A stretch of 64,000 nucleotides of DNA from Chloroflexi bacterium HGW-Chloroflexi-3. GTDB taxonomy: Bacteria; Chloroflexota; Anaerolineae; Anaerolineales; Anaerolineaceae. Under the pieces are notes generated by a model. The model saw nothing but the letters and a program-made list of their open reading frames with translations. It made no database searches and was not told the origin of the DNA. Both the position numbers and the translations under genes were made by a program. Positions 1 to 9,394 of this stretch are shown here, piece by piece. How positions within the stretch are numbered: the stretch's first letter is position 1; each line of letters starts with the position of its first letter. The stretch is from NCBI GenBank assembly GCA_002842045.1, contig PHBX01000017.1:1-64000 (forward strand), written 5' to 3'.

Positions 1-361
1 CGGCACCGGTAACATGTGGTGCTGCCATACTCGTGCCACCCAAAAATGCATATAATGGATCAACTCCACTTGTCATGGCAGGAGAATAAGCAGATAGAAT
101 ATTGACACCAGGAGCGGTTATAACTGGTTTGAGAACATTAGGATCACCATTAGGACCAACAGAACTGAAACTTGCAAGAATATCCTCCCAATCAGGATTC
201 ATTATAAAAATTAGATGACTATCATGCAGTACTAAAGTTGACGATGGGTTTTCCAATATATAATTACGAATAGATAATCCATAAATCCTAATTTTGTCAA
301 TTTCATAATGTAAAATATTTCTATTGATTGTGCTCTTCACATTTTTTTTAGTAATTAGGAT
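1..361 (-). pseudogene. 5'-truncated subtilisin-like serine protease (S8) fragment
   Basis: Reading the minus strand gives an open frame that runs off the window edge. It contains the S8 catalytic-serine motif GTSMAAPHVTGA next to position 1, preceded by ASFSSVGPNG and KPVITAPGVNILSAYS, which are typical of the segment between a PA insert and the active serine in subtilases. The frame is closed by a TGA at 362-364, and the SLC13 gene starts at 380 on the other strand, so the parts that should carry the catalytic Asp and His are absent. No convincing start codon or ribosome binding site is visible. I read it as a protease gene that lost its 5' part by rearrangement; an assembly join is the alternative. 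The 3' part continues beyond the window. Confidence 0.75.
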
Positions 362-379
362 TCATTTAGAGAAATCAAA

Positions 380-2197
380 TTGTCACCTGATCTTATTATC
401 ACCCTTGTAATTCTTACCGTCGCGATTATTCTATTCTTGAGCGAACGTTTATCCATTGATCTGGTCGCGCTCCTGGTACTGGTCGCTTTAGGCCTCAGTC
501 GCGTTCTGACATCACAAGAAGTTTTCTCAGGTCTCTCCGACACAGCCGTCATTACCATTCTGGCAATTTTTGTCTTAGCGCATGGCTTGGAAGTAACAGG
601 TGTTGCAGAAAAGATGGGCGACATGGTGGTGCGACTCTCTGGTAAAAATGAAGTTCGGTTGATCACCGTGTTAATGGTAACTTCTGCCTTTTTATCGCTC
701 TTCATGAATAATATCGCTGTGGCTTCCATTCTCTTGCCATCAACGGCAACTGTCGCACGACGTTCCGGAATTAAAATCTCCCGCCTATTAATTCCTCTGG
801 CATTTGGAACTTTACTGGGTGGTTCGGCAACGCTCTTTACCACCACAAATATAGTCGTCAGTGGTATCTTAAAAGATCAAGGTTATAGAGGATTTGGCGT
901 ACTGGATTTTGCACCCGTAGGTATTCCCATCGTGATCACCGGGATTACCTTTATGGTTTTGTTGGGTCGCCACTTATTACCCAAAGATAAAGTAGGAGAA
1001 AGGGATGAGATCCTACGCCAGGCAGAAGAAGATATACTAGCCACTTATCATTTGAGCGATCGTTTATTCCGGGTACGTGTCCCTGGTGGGTCCAGGTTGA
1101 TTGATCACAATCTTATCGATAGCCAATTACGTGAAATCTATGGTCTTAATGTGATTGCGATAGAACGCAATGGGGGAAACATTCTGGCACCCGTACCAGA
1201 TTTTGTTATTCAACAGGGTGACATACTGCTCGTCGAAGGACGATTGAATGAGTTCCGAGATAAAGATGTCGAACCTTATTTGGAAATCCAATCCATCCCG
1301 GAATATCATAAACAAGATTTGGAATCTCAGGATATACAGATCGTTGAAGTTGTCCTTGCACCACGTTCTCGCCTGATTGGGTCAACTCTGAAAGAATCGC
1401 ATTTTCGTGAAAAATACGGTATGACAGTACTGGCAGTATGGAACGGAGAAAGAGTTATCCGCACAAACGTGTCAGATCTGAAATTATCATTCGGTGATGC
1501 CTTGCTACTGCAAGGTCCACGAGATCGTTTAGGTACATTGCGTTTGTCCTCCGACCTGATCGTATTAACGATTGAAAAAAATACAACCAGAAAACTTACC
1601 AAGAAAGCTCCTCTTGCGATAGGTATCTTCATTCTCACAGTGGTAATCGCAGCAACAGGGATTTTTTCGGTTGGTGAAGTGATGTTAGCCGGGGCATTAT
1701 TATTGGTCATCCTCAACGTCATAACCATGGAGCAAGTTTATCGTGTGGTCGATTGGCGTATCGTTTTTTTGGTTGCTGGGATGTTACCCCTGGGTATGGC
1801 TATGACCAAAACTGGAGCAACCGCGATTTTTGCCAACGCACTAACCATCCTATTGGATCCCTTAGGTCCCCATGCTCTCTTGCTTGGACTACTCACTCTG
1901 ACAGTACTGCTATCCCAAGTCATTAAAGGCGCAGCCGTTTCTGCCGTTATCGCGCCGATCGCCATTCAAGCAGCAGTACAGATTGGTGTGGATCCCCGTG
2001 CGCTGGCGATGGGTGTCGCCCTGGCTACCTCCATGGCTTTTGTCACGCCATTAGGTCACCCGGTGAATATCTTGATGCTTGGACCGGGTGGGTATCGTTT
2101 CCGAGATTTCTTCAAAGTGGGGTTACCTCTGACAATTTTATTATTTATCGTCATTTTGCTATTGTTACCTGTTTTCTGGCCTTTTGCTGGAAACTAG
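380..2197 (+). CDS. SLC13/DASS-type permease with two TrkA-C domains
   Basis: A 605-residue membrane transporter of the divalent anion:sodium symporter (SLC13/CitT) type. Hydrophobic segments fill residues 1-195, including the MNNIAVASILLP stretch typical of the first substrate/Na+ region. Two soluble TrkA-C (RCK-C) domains follow at about 220-305 and 320-395, each with the pattern GSTLKESHFREKYGMTVLAV or close to it, and then a second membrane half at 405-600 with the repeat motif TSMAFVTPLGHPVN. Length and architecture are normal for bacterial family members that are often annotated as sulfate, citrate or dicarboxylate carriers; the substrate cannot be read from sequence. The start is a TTG, with an in-frame stop just upstream; the SD is weak. 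It is probably transcribed alone or with the next gene, 26 bp downstream. Confidence 0.9.
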   Translation: MSPDLIITLVILTVAIILFLSERLSIDLVALLVLVALGLSRVLTSQEVFSGLSDTAVITILAIFVLAHGLEVTGVAEKMGDMVVRLSGKNEVRLITVLMVTSAFLSLFMNNIAVASILLPSTATVARRSGIKISRLLIPLAFGTLLGGSATLFTTTNIVVSGILKDQGYRGFGVLDFAPVGIPIVITGITFMVLLGRHLLPKDKVGERDEILRQAEEDILATYHLSDRLFRVRVPGGSRLIDHNLIDSQLREIYGLNVIAIERNGGNILAPVPDFVIQQGDILLVEGRLNEFRDKDVEPYLEIQSIPEYHKQDLESQDIQIVEVVLAPRSRLIGSTLKESHFREKYGMTVLAVWNGERVIRTNVSDLKLSFGDALLLQGPRDRLGTLRLSSDLIVLTIEKNTTRKLTKKAPLAIGIFILTVVIAATGIFSVGEVMLAGALLLVILNVITMEQVYRVVDWRIVFLVAGMLPLGMAMTKTGATAIFANALTILLDPLGPHALLLGLLTLTVLLSQVIKGAAVSAVIAPIAIQAAVQIGVDPRALAMGVALATSMAFVTPLGHPVNILMLGPGGYRFRDFFKVGLPLTILLFIVILLLLPVFWPFAGN

Positions 2198-2223
2198 TTA
2201 GTTGAGGATTGATCAAAAAATTG

Positions 2224-3408
2224 ATGCATAAAGATTATCAGTCGCTATTTTATTTAGATGACGGTCTTCATTTTCTTAACCACGGTTCCTTCGGTGCCTG
2301 TCCCAAACCAGTCTTCCAGCAATACCAAAACTGGCAACGCAAGCTGGAAGAACAACCGGTGTTGTTCCTGGGCAGACAATATCACGAACTCATCCGCCAG
2401 GCCATCCAACCACTGGGGGTGTTTCTGGGGACATCCCCTGCCAATCTGGTGTTTGTACCCAATGCCACCTATGGGGTCAACCTGATTGCCCGTTCTTTAA
2501 GTCTTAAGTCTGGAGACGAAATCCTCACCAGCGATCATGAGTATGGTGCCTGTGATCACACCTGGACATTCATCTGCGCTAAGACTGGAGCAATTTATAT
2601 CCGCCAGCCGCTGTCTTTTCCAGCGTTGTGTGGCGATGAAATCGTAGAACAATTTTGGCAGGGTGTCACCCACCGCACAAAACTGATTTTCTTAAGTCAT
2701 ATAACCTCCCCGACCGCATTACGTCTGCCGATTGAGGCCATCTGCCAGAAAGCCAAAGCACACGGAATTCTGACATTGATCGATGGTGCCCATACCCCCG
2801 GCCAGATCCCCCTCAACCTGGATCAACTCGGTGCTGATTTCTACACCGGGAATTGCCATAAGTGGCTACTTTCCCCCAAAGGGGCTGGATTTCTGTATGC
2901 AGATCCCTCCGTGCAGGATTTGATCGATCCGCTGGTCGTCAGCTGGGGTTACCAGACTGATTCAGCAAAATCCTCAGGATCCCGCTTCCTGGATCTGCTC
3001 ACCTGGACCGGCACGCATGACCCGGCTGCCTATCTGAGTGTACCAGCTGCCATCCAGTTTCAACAGGAAAATCGTTGGCAGCAGGTGCAGCAAGGTTGTC
3101 ATGATCTGATCAAGGAATATTTACCAAAATTTTTAAGATTAACCGGATATCCAGTTCTCTATCATCATGACAATCAATATCAGCAGATGGCCTGCATTGA
3201 AATTCCCCGAATGCAGAATCTTGAATTATTTAAATCTCAACTTTATGACCAATTCCGGATTGAAATTCCCACCATCGACTGGAATCAGCGTCATTTTTTG
3301 CGCATCTCCATGCAAGCTTACAACCAGGCTTCTGATCTGGATGCATTACTGGAAGCCTTAGAATTTCAGATTCCTGTTCATAGCATCGCGGGAATTGGAA
3401 AACGATAA
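2224..3408 (+). CDS. class V aminotransferase-fold PLP enzyme (isopenicillin-N epimerase-like)
   Basis: About 394 residues of a fold-type I PLP enzyme. The N-terminus LNHGSFGACP is characteristic of the isopenicillin-N epimerase-like branch of class V aminotransferases. Further motifs are NATYGVN (cofactor phosphate region), IDGAHTPGQIPL (Asp contacting the pyridine nitrogen) and GNCHKWLLSPKGAGFL, with the Schiff-base lysine in HKW. Members act as epimerases, desulfurases or lyases on amino acids, so the substrate is unassigned. A GAGGA at 2204-2208 directly abuts the TTG at 2209, so that codon cannot be the start; ATG 2224 (or TTG 2221) is preferred. It lies 26 bp after the permease on the same strand, and its end faces the ABC-F gene with only 18 bp between the stops. 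Confidence 0.88.
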   Translation: MHKDYQSLFYLDDGLHFLNHGSFGACPKPVFQQYQNWQRKLEEQPVLFLGRQYHELIRQAIQPLGVFLGTSPANLVFVPNATYGVNLIARSLSLKSGDEILTSDHEYGACDHTWTFICAKTGAIYIRQPLSFPALCGDEIVEQFWQGVTHRTKLIFLSHITSPTALRLPIEAICQKAKAHGILTLIDGAHTPGQIPLNLDQLGADFYTGNCHKWLLSPKGAGFLYADPSVQDLIDPLVVSWGYQTDSAKSSGSRFLDLLTWTGTHDPAAYLSVPAAIQFQQENRWQQVQQGCHDLIKEYLPKFLRLTGYPVLYHHDNQYQQMACIEIPRMQNLELFKSQLYDQFRIEIPTIDWNQRHFLRISMQAYNQASDLDALLEALEFQIPVHSIAGIGKR

Positions 3409-3426
3409 TCCCTTCTTTTTCGTTGA

Positions 3427-5352
3427 TCAAACCCGATCGAGTTGCAATGCCAGTTCTTCCCACAACTGCATCTGGTGCGACAGTGCTGATTGCACGTCAG
3501 TATATTTTTTCCCTATTTGCACCACTTTCTCTGGGTTATCCGGTGGATTCTGCAATTGCATTTCTAATTCTGCCAGGTTAGCTTCCAGCTGTGAGATTTC
3601 CTCTTCGACATACAACATGCGTTTCTGCAGTCGTTGCAATTCATTTTTGGAAAGCCCCGAATTACCTTCCGATTGACCGGATTTGATCGCAATTTTCTTC
3701 GGTTCTTCCTCAAATTTTCCAATGTCACTGGGTATTTCATTTTGTAGCCAGGCTTTGTATTCACTATAGCTACCCTCAAAAATCCGCATCATCGACTGAC
3801 CCGGAACCACTTCCCAAATTTGGCTTGCCAGCGCATCGATCAGGAAGCGGTCATGCGAAACCAGCAAAATAGTTCCGTTGAATTCAGCCAGCATGGTCTG
3901 CAGGATCTCCTGAGATGGCAAATCCAGATGGTTGGTGGGTTCGTCCAGTAACAATAAATTGGCTCCCTGCAATGCCAGAATTGCCAATGCCAGGCGACCA
4001 CGTTCCCCGCCGGATAATAATTCGACGGTCTTGAAGACATCCTCTCCGGTGAAGAGGAATTTCGCCAGGTAATCCCGAATCTGGGCTGGCAACCACTGCG
4101 GTACCACCGCACTGATCTCATCCATTAACTTGCGTTCTGGGATCAGACCTTCATGTGCCTGGGCAAAATATCCAATTTTCAAGCTTGCGCCCAGCGTCAC
4201 CTCACCACGATAAGCCGGGATTTGTTCCAGAAAAGTTTTCAGAAAAGTTGTTTTTCCAGCACCATTGGGCCCGATAATGGCGGCACATTCCCTGCGTTTT
4301 AACAACAGATCCGGCGTGCTGAATAAGGGTCTGCCTTCATCTTCATATCCAACCTGTAAATCATGGGTACGTAGAACCAGTTCACCTGAACGTCCGCCTG
4401 TATCCAGTTGCATTTGCATCTTGCGCCGTGCTGTCGGAGGTGGTGTGATTTTCGATTCTTCCAGCATTCGTTCGAGGCGTCTGCGTCGTCCCTTTGCCTG
4501 ACGCGTATTCTGCCCGGCAATATTACGCCGGATATAATCTTCTTCTTTCTGGATAAATTCCTGTTGTGCTTCATATTCTGCCAGCCGTCGGGTATAACGT
4601 TCGGTTCGCTGCACAAGATAGCCACTGTAATTGCCACGGTAGGTTTCCAATGCCGGGGTCATTTCATAAATCGAGATGGCTACCTGATCCAGGAAATAAC
4701 GGTCATGCGAAACGATGATGATCGCTCCTGGCCAGTCTTTAAGGAAGGATTCCAGCCACTCTACCGCAGCAATATCCAGATGATTGGTCGGTTCATCCAG
4801 CAAAAGCACATCTGGCGCTTCCAGTAAAATCTTTGTCAGAAAAGCACGGGTCCGTTGCCCACCAGAAAGTTGTTGAACCGGACGTTCCTCATCCTCCTGT
4901 GAAAAACCAAGACCACTCAGCATCTGGTGAATGCGGGTTTCAAAGTCATATCCGCCCAGATATTCAAAGGTCTGCTGTAATTTTCCGTAAGCTTCCATTA
5001 TTTCTGCAGTATTTTCATGAGAGCGGCTCATTTTTTCTTCCAGCACACTCAATTCTTTCTGCCGAATCAGCAGATCATCAAATACATGCAAACACTCCTG
5101 CCATAAAGTGAGTTCAGAATGAAGTTGAGCCCGTTGGGGAAGATACCCAACCCGGACCCCTCTGGAATACTGAATCTGACCCTCGGAAGGGCTTTCTTCT
5201 CCCACCAGAATCCGCAAAAGTGTAGTTTTCCCAACGCCATTGGGTCCCACCAGTCCAATGCGGGCTTTTTTCGCAACATTGAATGAAAGCTCTGAAAAAA
5301 TTTCCACAGCGCCAAATGATTTACCCAGATTACTCACGGTCAATACTGCCAT
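3427..5352 (-). CDS. ABC-F family ATPase (Uup/YdiF/EttA-like ribosome-associated)
   Basis: A 641-residue protein with two ABC ATPase domains and no membrane segments, which defines the ABC-F class that acts on ribosomes. Domain 1 has Walker A GPNGVGKTT, signature LSGGQRTR and Walker B VLLLDEPTNHLD. The inter-domain linker (about residues 235-320) is rich in charged residues and Arg, as in the P-site tRNA interaction motif. Domain 2 has GPNGAGKTT, LSGGERGR and LLLLDEPTNHLD. A charged C-terminal extension (about 545-641) with coiled-coil pattern resembles the Uup/YdiF type. ABC-F proteins help in translation elongation, ribosome rescue or antibiotic resistance; nothing here marks it as a resistance form. 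Start ATG 5352. Confidence 0.95.
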   Translation of the reverse strand: MAVLTVSNLGKSFGAVEIFSELSFNVAKKARIGLVGPNGVGKTTLLRILVGEESPSEGQIQYSRGVRVGYLPQRAQLHSELTLWQECLHVFDDLLIRQKELSVLEEKMSRSHENTAEIMEAYGKLQQTFEYLGGYDFETRIHQMLSGLGFSQEDEERPVQQLSGGQRTRAFLTKILLEAPDVLLLDEPTNHLDIAAVEWLESFLKDWPGAIIIVSHDRYFLDQVAISIYEMTPALETYRGNYSGYLVQRTERYTRRLAEYEAQQEFIQKEEDYIRRNIAGQNTRQAKGRRRRLERMLEESKITPPPTARRKMQMQLDTGGRSGELVLRTHDLQVGYEDEGRPLFSTPDLLLKRRECAAIIGPNGAGKTTFLKTFLEQIPAYRGEVTLGASLKIGYFAQAHEGLIPERKLMDEISAVVPQWLPAQIRDYLAKFLFTGEDVFKTVELLSGGERGRLALAILALQGANLLLLDEPTNHLDLPSQEILQTMLAEFNGTILLVSHDRFLIDALASQIWEVVPGQSMMRIFEGSYSEYKAWLQNEIPSDIGKFEEEPKKIAIKSGQSEGNSGLSKNELQRLQKRMLYVEEEISQLEANLAELEMQLQNPPDNPEKVVQIGKKYTDVQSALSHQMQLWEELALQLDRV

Positions 5353-5432
5353 ACTTATTGGTGTTTATCCTTTGATGAATTCAGCGTTCATTATAACCGC
5401 CCATTACTTTTCAAAATCACTGTTTTCATCCT

Positions 5433-5990
5433 TTACATCCCGAAATTCCATTCCAGCATCAGTTCATCTGTGATGAAAGGTACCTGGTCCACCGTTTTAA
5501 TCTCGACCATCCTGCCCCAATGCCAGCGGATTTGAGACATAGCTAATAATTTGGGACGCATAACCAGGATCGCCTGCCGATATTGCCCGGAATCGAGTGC
5601 ACGCAAGGCATTCACCCAACCCTGTTCGCGTTTCATTTCTAAAGGCCCAATCTCATCCACCACCAGTAAGTCGGTCGGGACCGCTTGAGCAAAGACCTGA
5701 TTTCCCCACGCTAACACCTGCGGATCAAATGTCCAATGGATCGGGTCATCTTCCATGCCATCCGGTTTGTAATCGTGCACAGCCAGCCTGCGCATTTCCT
5801 TCGTAGCAAGGTTTTCCACAGCAATGCCTGTTTTTTTGCCCGCTTCCATAATGGCAGGTGAGCGCAATCCGCTGATCTGCCAGCCAAGGGCTTCAAAAGC
5901 CTTGATCAACCTAGTGCATAAAACCGATTTACCTGCGCCAATCTCGCCACTGATGATCCACAGGTTTCCTTCAAGAATTCTACTGATCAA
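5433..5990 (-). CDS. THEP1-like nucleoside-triphosphatase
   Basis: A 185-residue P-loop NTPase. Walker A is SGEIGAGKS near residue 14 and Walker B is LVVDEIGPLEM near 115, the combination found in the NTPase_1/THEP1 family, whose members hydrolyse NTPs and in some bacteria act in molybdopterin- or metal-related processes. The conserved K/G-rich middle is present. The cellular role is unknown. The start is a TTG with an AGGAAAGAG stretch just upstream. It lies 80 bp downstream of the ABC-F start on the same strand; it would be transcribed before the ABC-F gene and may form an operon with it. Confidence 0.8.
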   Translation of the reverse strand: MISRILEGNLWIISGEIGAGKSVLCTRLIKAFEALGWQISGLRSPAIMEAGKKTGIAVENLATKEMRRLAVHDYKPDGMEDDPIHWTFDPQVLAWGNQVFAQAVPTDLLVVDEIGPLEMKREQGWVNALRALDSGQYRQAILVMRPKLLAMSQIRWHWGRMVEIKTVDQVPFITDELMLEWNFGM

Positions 5991-6158
5991 ACAAGATCTC
6001 TTTCCTTCATTAATAAATATGAATATTATCTTCCCTTAACGAATAAGTAAATTATAACGTTTTCCCTCATGATCGTTGTCATCACTGTGAAAACCACTAA
6101 CCCTGCATAAAGGGCACAAAATCGGTCAAAATCAAGTAAAATAATCCAGGAAAGAGAC

Positions 6159-7862
6159 GTGTCAACCAAAATGAGTACGATTGAACTAACCAGAGAACAA
6201 CTACAGAAACGTTTACTGGCACTCCATAAAGCCAGTTTAGAAATGATTCAAGATATTTCCCTGGAATCCTTATTGGAACGCATCGCCATTCTCGCCTGTG
6301 AACAGGCTGGGGCGCAATATGCCGCCCTGGGTGTCAACAACGAACAGGGACGGGTGGAACAATTTATTCCGATTGGCATGAATGAAGCTGAAATCGAAGC
6401 CATGCCCCATCCCCCATTGGGATTAGGGCTGATTGGTGCTTTGATGAATAAACGCGAAAGCATACGCCTTGCTGATCTGACCAATGACTCGCGTAGCAGT
6501 GGTTTTCCTAAGGGTCATCCTCCCATGAAATCTTTTCTGGGAGTGCCTATTATGTTGGGAGATCGCAACCTGGGACAGATCTATTTAACCAATAAACTGG
6601 ATGGACTGGAATTTACACCTGAAGATCAATTACTGATCGAAATGCTGGCAGCTTATGCAGCGGTTGCCATTTCAAACGCCAAAATGTACCGTGGATTAAT
6701 TCAACGTGACCGCATCCTGACTCGCAGGAATGAAAACCTGGCACTGCTGAACGAACTTTCGTCCACATTGGCTACCTCATCTGACATCGATGAAATTCTG
6801 GAAAAAGCGCTCAATCAGATTATGGACTATTTGCAATTGGAAGTGGGTGAATTTTTCCTGATGCAGGAAGACCGCCGCAGCCTGAAACGCTCCATGCACC
6901 GTGGCGAAATTGTCAATACCATCTGGCGTACCGATTATTTCAAACTGGGTGAAGGCTTTGTTGGGGTTACAGCCAAAGATGGTTTTCCTCGCCTGCTTGA
7001 TTTGCCTTTTGATGACGAAAACAATGAACTCGATCATGTTATTTACCAAAAACAATTCCGACAGCTGGCTCTTTTACCCCTACATGGACGCCGTGGTATT
7101 TTAGGCGTGCTGTGTGTGGGCACCTGCCACCCGCAACCATTGGATGAATTGGAAGTCCAATTTCTGGCTGCCATCAGTTCCTGGGTGGGCACTGGGATTG
7201 AGAATATGCAACTTAATCTGCAGGGTCGCCGTCTGGCAATCCTGGAAGAGCGCGAACGCATTGGGATGGACTTGCATGATGGCATCATCCAGTCCATTTA
7301 CGCCGTGGGTCTTACCCTGGAACATGCCCGTCTGCTGCTGAATGAAGAACCGGATGTTGCCCGTCAGCGTATCGAACAATCGATTGCCGATCTCAACAGC
7401 GCGATCCGTGACATCCGTTCTTATATCCTCGATTTGCGCCCCCGTCAGCTGCATGATGAAAGCCTGATGAATGGCATTCAACGCCTGACGACTGAATTAC
7501 GTGCCAACACCTTGCTGGAAATCAACTTACAGGGACCCAGCGATGGTTTCAAAGATCTTACCGAAGCCAATGCTGTTGCTCTTTTTCACATCTGCCAGGA
7601 AGCCATGGCAAATATTGCCAAACATGCCAGGGCTCATAGCGTGGATGTCACGCTCTGGAAAACACCGCAACGAGTCCTTTTAGAAGTCAGCGATGATGGT
7701 CGTGGTTTCGATTTTGAGGTTAAAAAAATGAGTATTGGCCACGGCCTTGCGAATATCCAAACGCGGGCACGCAATGTAGGTGGAGACGTGGAATTTACCT
7801 CAGAACCGGGACTGGGCACTACAGTGCTGGCATGGGTGCCTTATGAACGAGCCAGTGAATAG
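6159..7862 (+). CDS. GAF-GAF sensor histidine kinase, NarX/NreB (HisKA_3) type
   Basis: 567 residues, predicted cytoplasmic (no membrane span). Two GAF sensory domains lie at about 25-180 and 190-345. They are followed by a HisKA_3 dimerisation domain with the phosphoacceptor His in RIGMDLHDGIIQ (about residue 373), and a HATPase_c domain with the N-box HICQEAMANIAKHA, G1 motif VSDDGRGFD and G2 motif GHGLANIQTRA. This class phosphorylates LuxR/NarL-type response regulators; none is adjacent, so the partner is elsewhere. The GTG start has AGGA seven bases upstream; ATG 6171 is an alternative. The 3' end overlaps the menaquinone methyltransferase gene by 20 bp, suggesting translational coupling. 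A redox or ligand input through the GAF domains is possible, but no haem- or Fe-S-binding cysteine cluster is visible. Confidence 0.92.
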   Translation: MSTKMSTIELTREQLQKRLLALHKASLEMIQDISLESLLERIAILACEQAGAQYAALGVNNEQGRVEQFIPIGMNEAEIEAMPHPPLGLGLIGALMNKRESIRLADLTNDSRSSGFPKGHPPMKSFLGVPIMLGDRNLGQIYLTNKLDGLEFTPEDQLLIEMLAAYAAVAISNAKMYRGLIQRDRILTRRNENLALLNELSSTLATSSDIDEILEKALNQIMDYLQLEVGEFFLMQEDRRSLKRSMHRGEIVNTIWRTDYFKLGEGFVGVTAKDGFPRLLDLPFDDENNELDHVIYQKQFRQLALLPLHGRRGILGVLCVGTCHPQPLDELEVQFLAAISSWVGTGIENMQLNLQGRRLAILEERERIGMDLHDGIIQSIYAVGLTLEHARLLLNEEPDVARQRIEQSIADLNSAIRDIRSYILDLRPRQLHDESLMNGIQRLTTELRANTLLEINLQGPSDGFKDLTEANAVALFHICQEAMANIAKHARAHSVDVTLWKTPQRVLLEVSDDGRGFDFEVKKMSIGHGLANIQTRARNVGGDVEFTSEPGLGTTVLAWVPYERASE

Positions 7863-8562
7863 CGAATTACAAAAAAAGGCACAATCGGTACAATCCATGT
7901 TCTCACGGATTGCGCCACGTTACGATTTAATGAATCGATTGATGACTGGCGGGATGGATGTGCGCTTGCGCAAGATCGTGATCCAGCGTTCAAAGCTCCC
8001 ATCAGGCGGAACACTCCTCGATTTAGGCGCTGGCACCGGTGATCTGGCGCAGGAAGCTATCAAACAGTATCCTGGTCGCCGAATTTTTGCTGCAGATTTC
8101 ACCCTGGGCATGATGCAAGCCGGGCAAAAACGTTCCGGGCCAAAGGTCGAGTTCACCGCAGCGGATGCGTTGCAAATTCCTTATGCGGATCAAAGCTTTG
8201 ACGCAGTGGTATCCGGATTTCTATTAAGGAATGTTGTTGATCTATCTCTGGCACTGCAAGAACAATGGCGCGTCCTCAAACCAGGTGGAATCTTTATTTC
8301 CCTGGATACCACCCGACCCAAAAAATCCATTCTAAGCCCATTCATCAACTTTCACACACATCAGGTTATCCCCTTTTTAGGCAAAATGCTCACCGGAGAT
8401 CGGGATGCATATGTTTATCTGCCCACCACCACCGACAAATTCCTGTCCGCAGAAGAATTGGTCGTCTATCTGGCAAGGGCTGGATTTCAAAAAATCCTGT
8501 TTCAACGTGCCATGTTTAATACGGTTGCCATCCATTGGGCACAAAAACCATCCCTGGAATAA
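7843..8562 (+). CDS. menG: demethylmenaquinone methyltransferase
   Basis: About 239 residues of the UbiE/MenG family, which methylates demethylmenaquinone with S-adenosylmethionine in the last step of menaquinone synthesis. Visible signatures: MFSRIAPRYDLMNRLMTGGMD at the N-terminus (family hallmark), the SAM-binding DLGAGTGDLA, the post-motif region SGFLLRNVVD, and VLKPGGIFISLDTTRPKK. The open frame extends upstream inside the kinase gene, but the family start is at ATG 7843, overlapping the kinase stop by 20 bp. The gene supports a menaquinone-based respiratory chain, which fits the multihaem cytochromes found in this window. Ubiquinone synthesis is unlikely in this type of organism, hence menG rather than ubiE. 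Confidence 0.93.
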   Translation: MNEPVNSELQKKAQSVQSMFSRIAPRYDLMNRLMTGGMDVRLRKIVIQRSKLPSGGTLLDLGAGTGDLAQEAIKQYPGRRIFAADFTLGMMQAGQKRSGPKVEFTAADALQIPYADQSFDAVVSGFLLRNVVDLSLALQEQWRVLKPGGIFISLDTTRPKKSILSPFINFHTHQVIPFLGKMLTGDRDAYVYLPTTTDKFLSAEELVVYLARAGFQKILFQRAMFNTVAIHWAQKPSLE

Positions 8563-8641
8563 GCCATCCAATCAACTTCTCGTACAGGAATGGCTATGGT
8601 AGTATTGGGATCACAATAAGCGTGGAGAAAAATCAACAGCT

Positions 8642-9394
8642 ATGAGCAATACACATTCAGAAAAAGCAGCTTTACGCGGGGAACCCTCCTATGTCTGGCG
8701 CACCGGTCAGGATCGCCGCTTGCAGATGATTCGGCAGGCTGCTGGCGAACGTGTGCACGGTAAAGTCTTCGAAATCGGTGTTGGATTAGGGGCTTATCTT
8801 TCTCGTCTGGCACAGGAAGCTCAACAAGCGGTTGGCCTGGATGTGGAGCACGAACGCACCTTGCAAGCTCATCAGCATGTGGATCAGGTGATCTGTGGCG
8901 TGGGTGAATACCTGCCTTTTCCGGATAACAACTTTGATCTGGTCTTCAGCAATGAGGTGTTGGAACATGTGCTGGATGATCGCAAATCCGTGCGGGAGAT
9001 GGTTCGCATCGTAAAGCCAGGTGGCCGAATTTTGATCTTCTGCCCAAACCGTGGTTATCCCTTTGAAACGCATGGCATTTTTTGGAAGGGCAATTACCGC
9101 TTTGGGAATATCCCGTTGGTTAATTATCTGCCTTCCCCCTGGCGTAACAAATTAGCCCCACATGTACGTGCATATTCCAAAAAACAACTAAAGCAACTTT
9201 TCACAGGCTTGCCGGTTAAATTTATACAACGTTCGATTATTTTTGGCGCTTATGACAATATCATTGCGCGCCATCCCGGGCTGGGAAAATTCTTACGCTG
9301 GTTTCTGCAATTTTTAGAAAAAACACCTTTCCAGGTGTTCGGGTTATCGCATTTTTGGGTGCTTGAAAAACTGGATCAAGCAGAAACAAACTAG
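8642..9394 (+). CDS. class I SAM-dependent methyltransferase
   Basis: 250 residues with a Rossmann-type methyltransferase domain: motif I VFEIGVGLGAYLSRLA, acidic end of strand 2 VGLDVEHER, motif post-I LPFPDNNFDLVFSNEVLEHV and motif III IVKPGGRILIFCPNRGYPFETHG. The DxVxxxxVLEH pattern is that of Methyltransf_11. The C-terminal part (150-250) has no feature I can assign and may bind the substrate, possibly a lipid or sugar given the aromatic stretch. Substrate unknown. It follows menG by 79 bp on the same strand. Its stop overlaps the stop of the next, convergent methyltransferase by 4 bp. Confidence 0.88.
   Translation: MSNTHSEKAALRGEPSYVWRTGQDRRLQMIRQAAGERVHGKVFEIGVGLGAYLSRLAQEAQQAVGLDVEHERTLQAHQHVDQVICGVGEYLPFPDNNFDLVFSNEVLEHVLDDRKSVREMVRIVKPGGRILIFCPNRGYPFETHGIFWKGNYRFGNIPLVNYLPSPWRNKLAPHVRAYSKKQLKQLFTGLPVKFIQRSIIFGAYDNIIARHPGLGKFLRWFLQFLEKTPFQVFGLSHFWVLEKLDQAETN

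Noticed and set aside
4265..5111. Plus-strand frames inside the ABC-F gene
   Set aside because: Shadows of a clear minus-strand gene; no domain signal.
7780..7842. Extended N-terminus for MenG
   Set aside because: Sequence inside the kinase reading region and unlike the family; ATG 7843 matches the family start.
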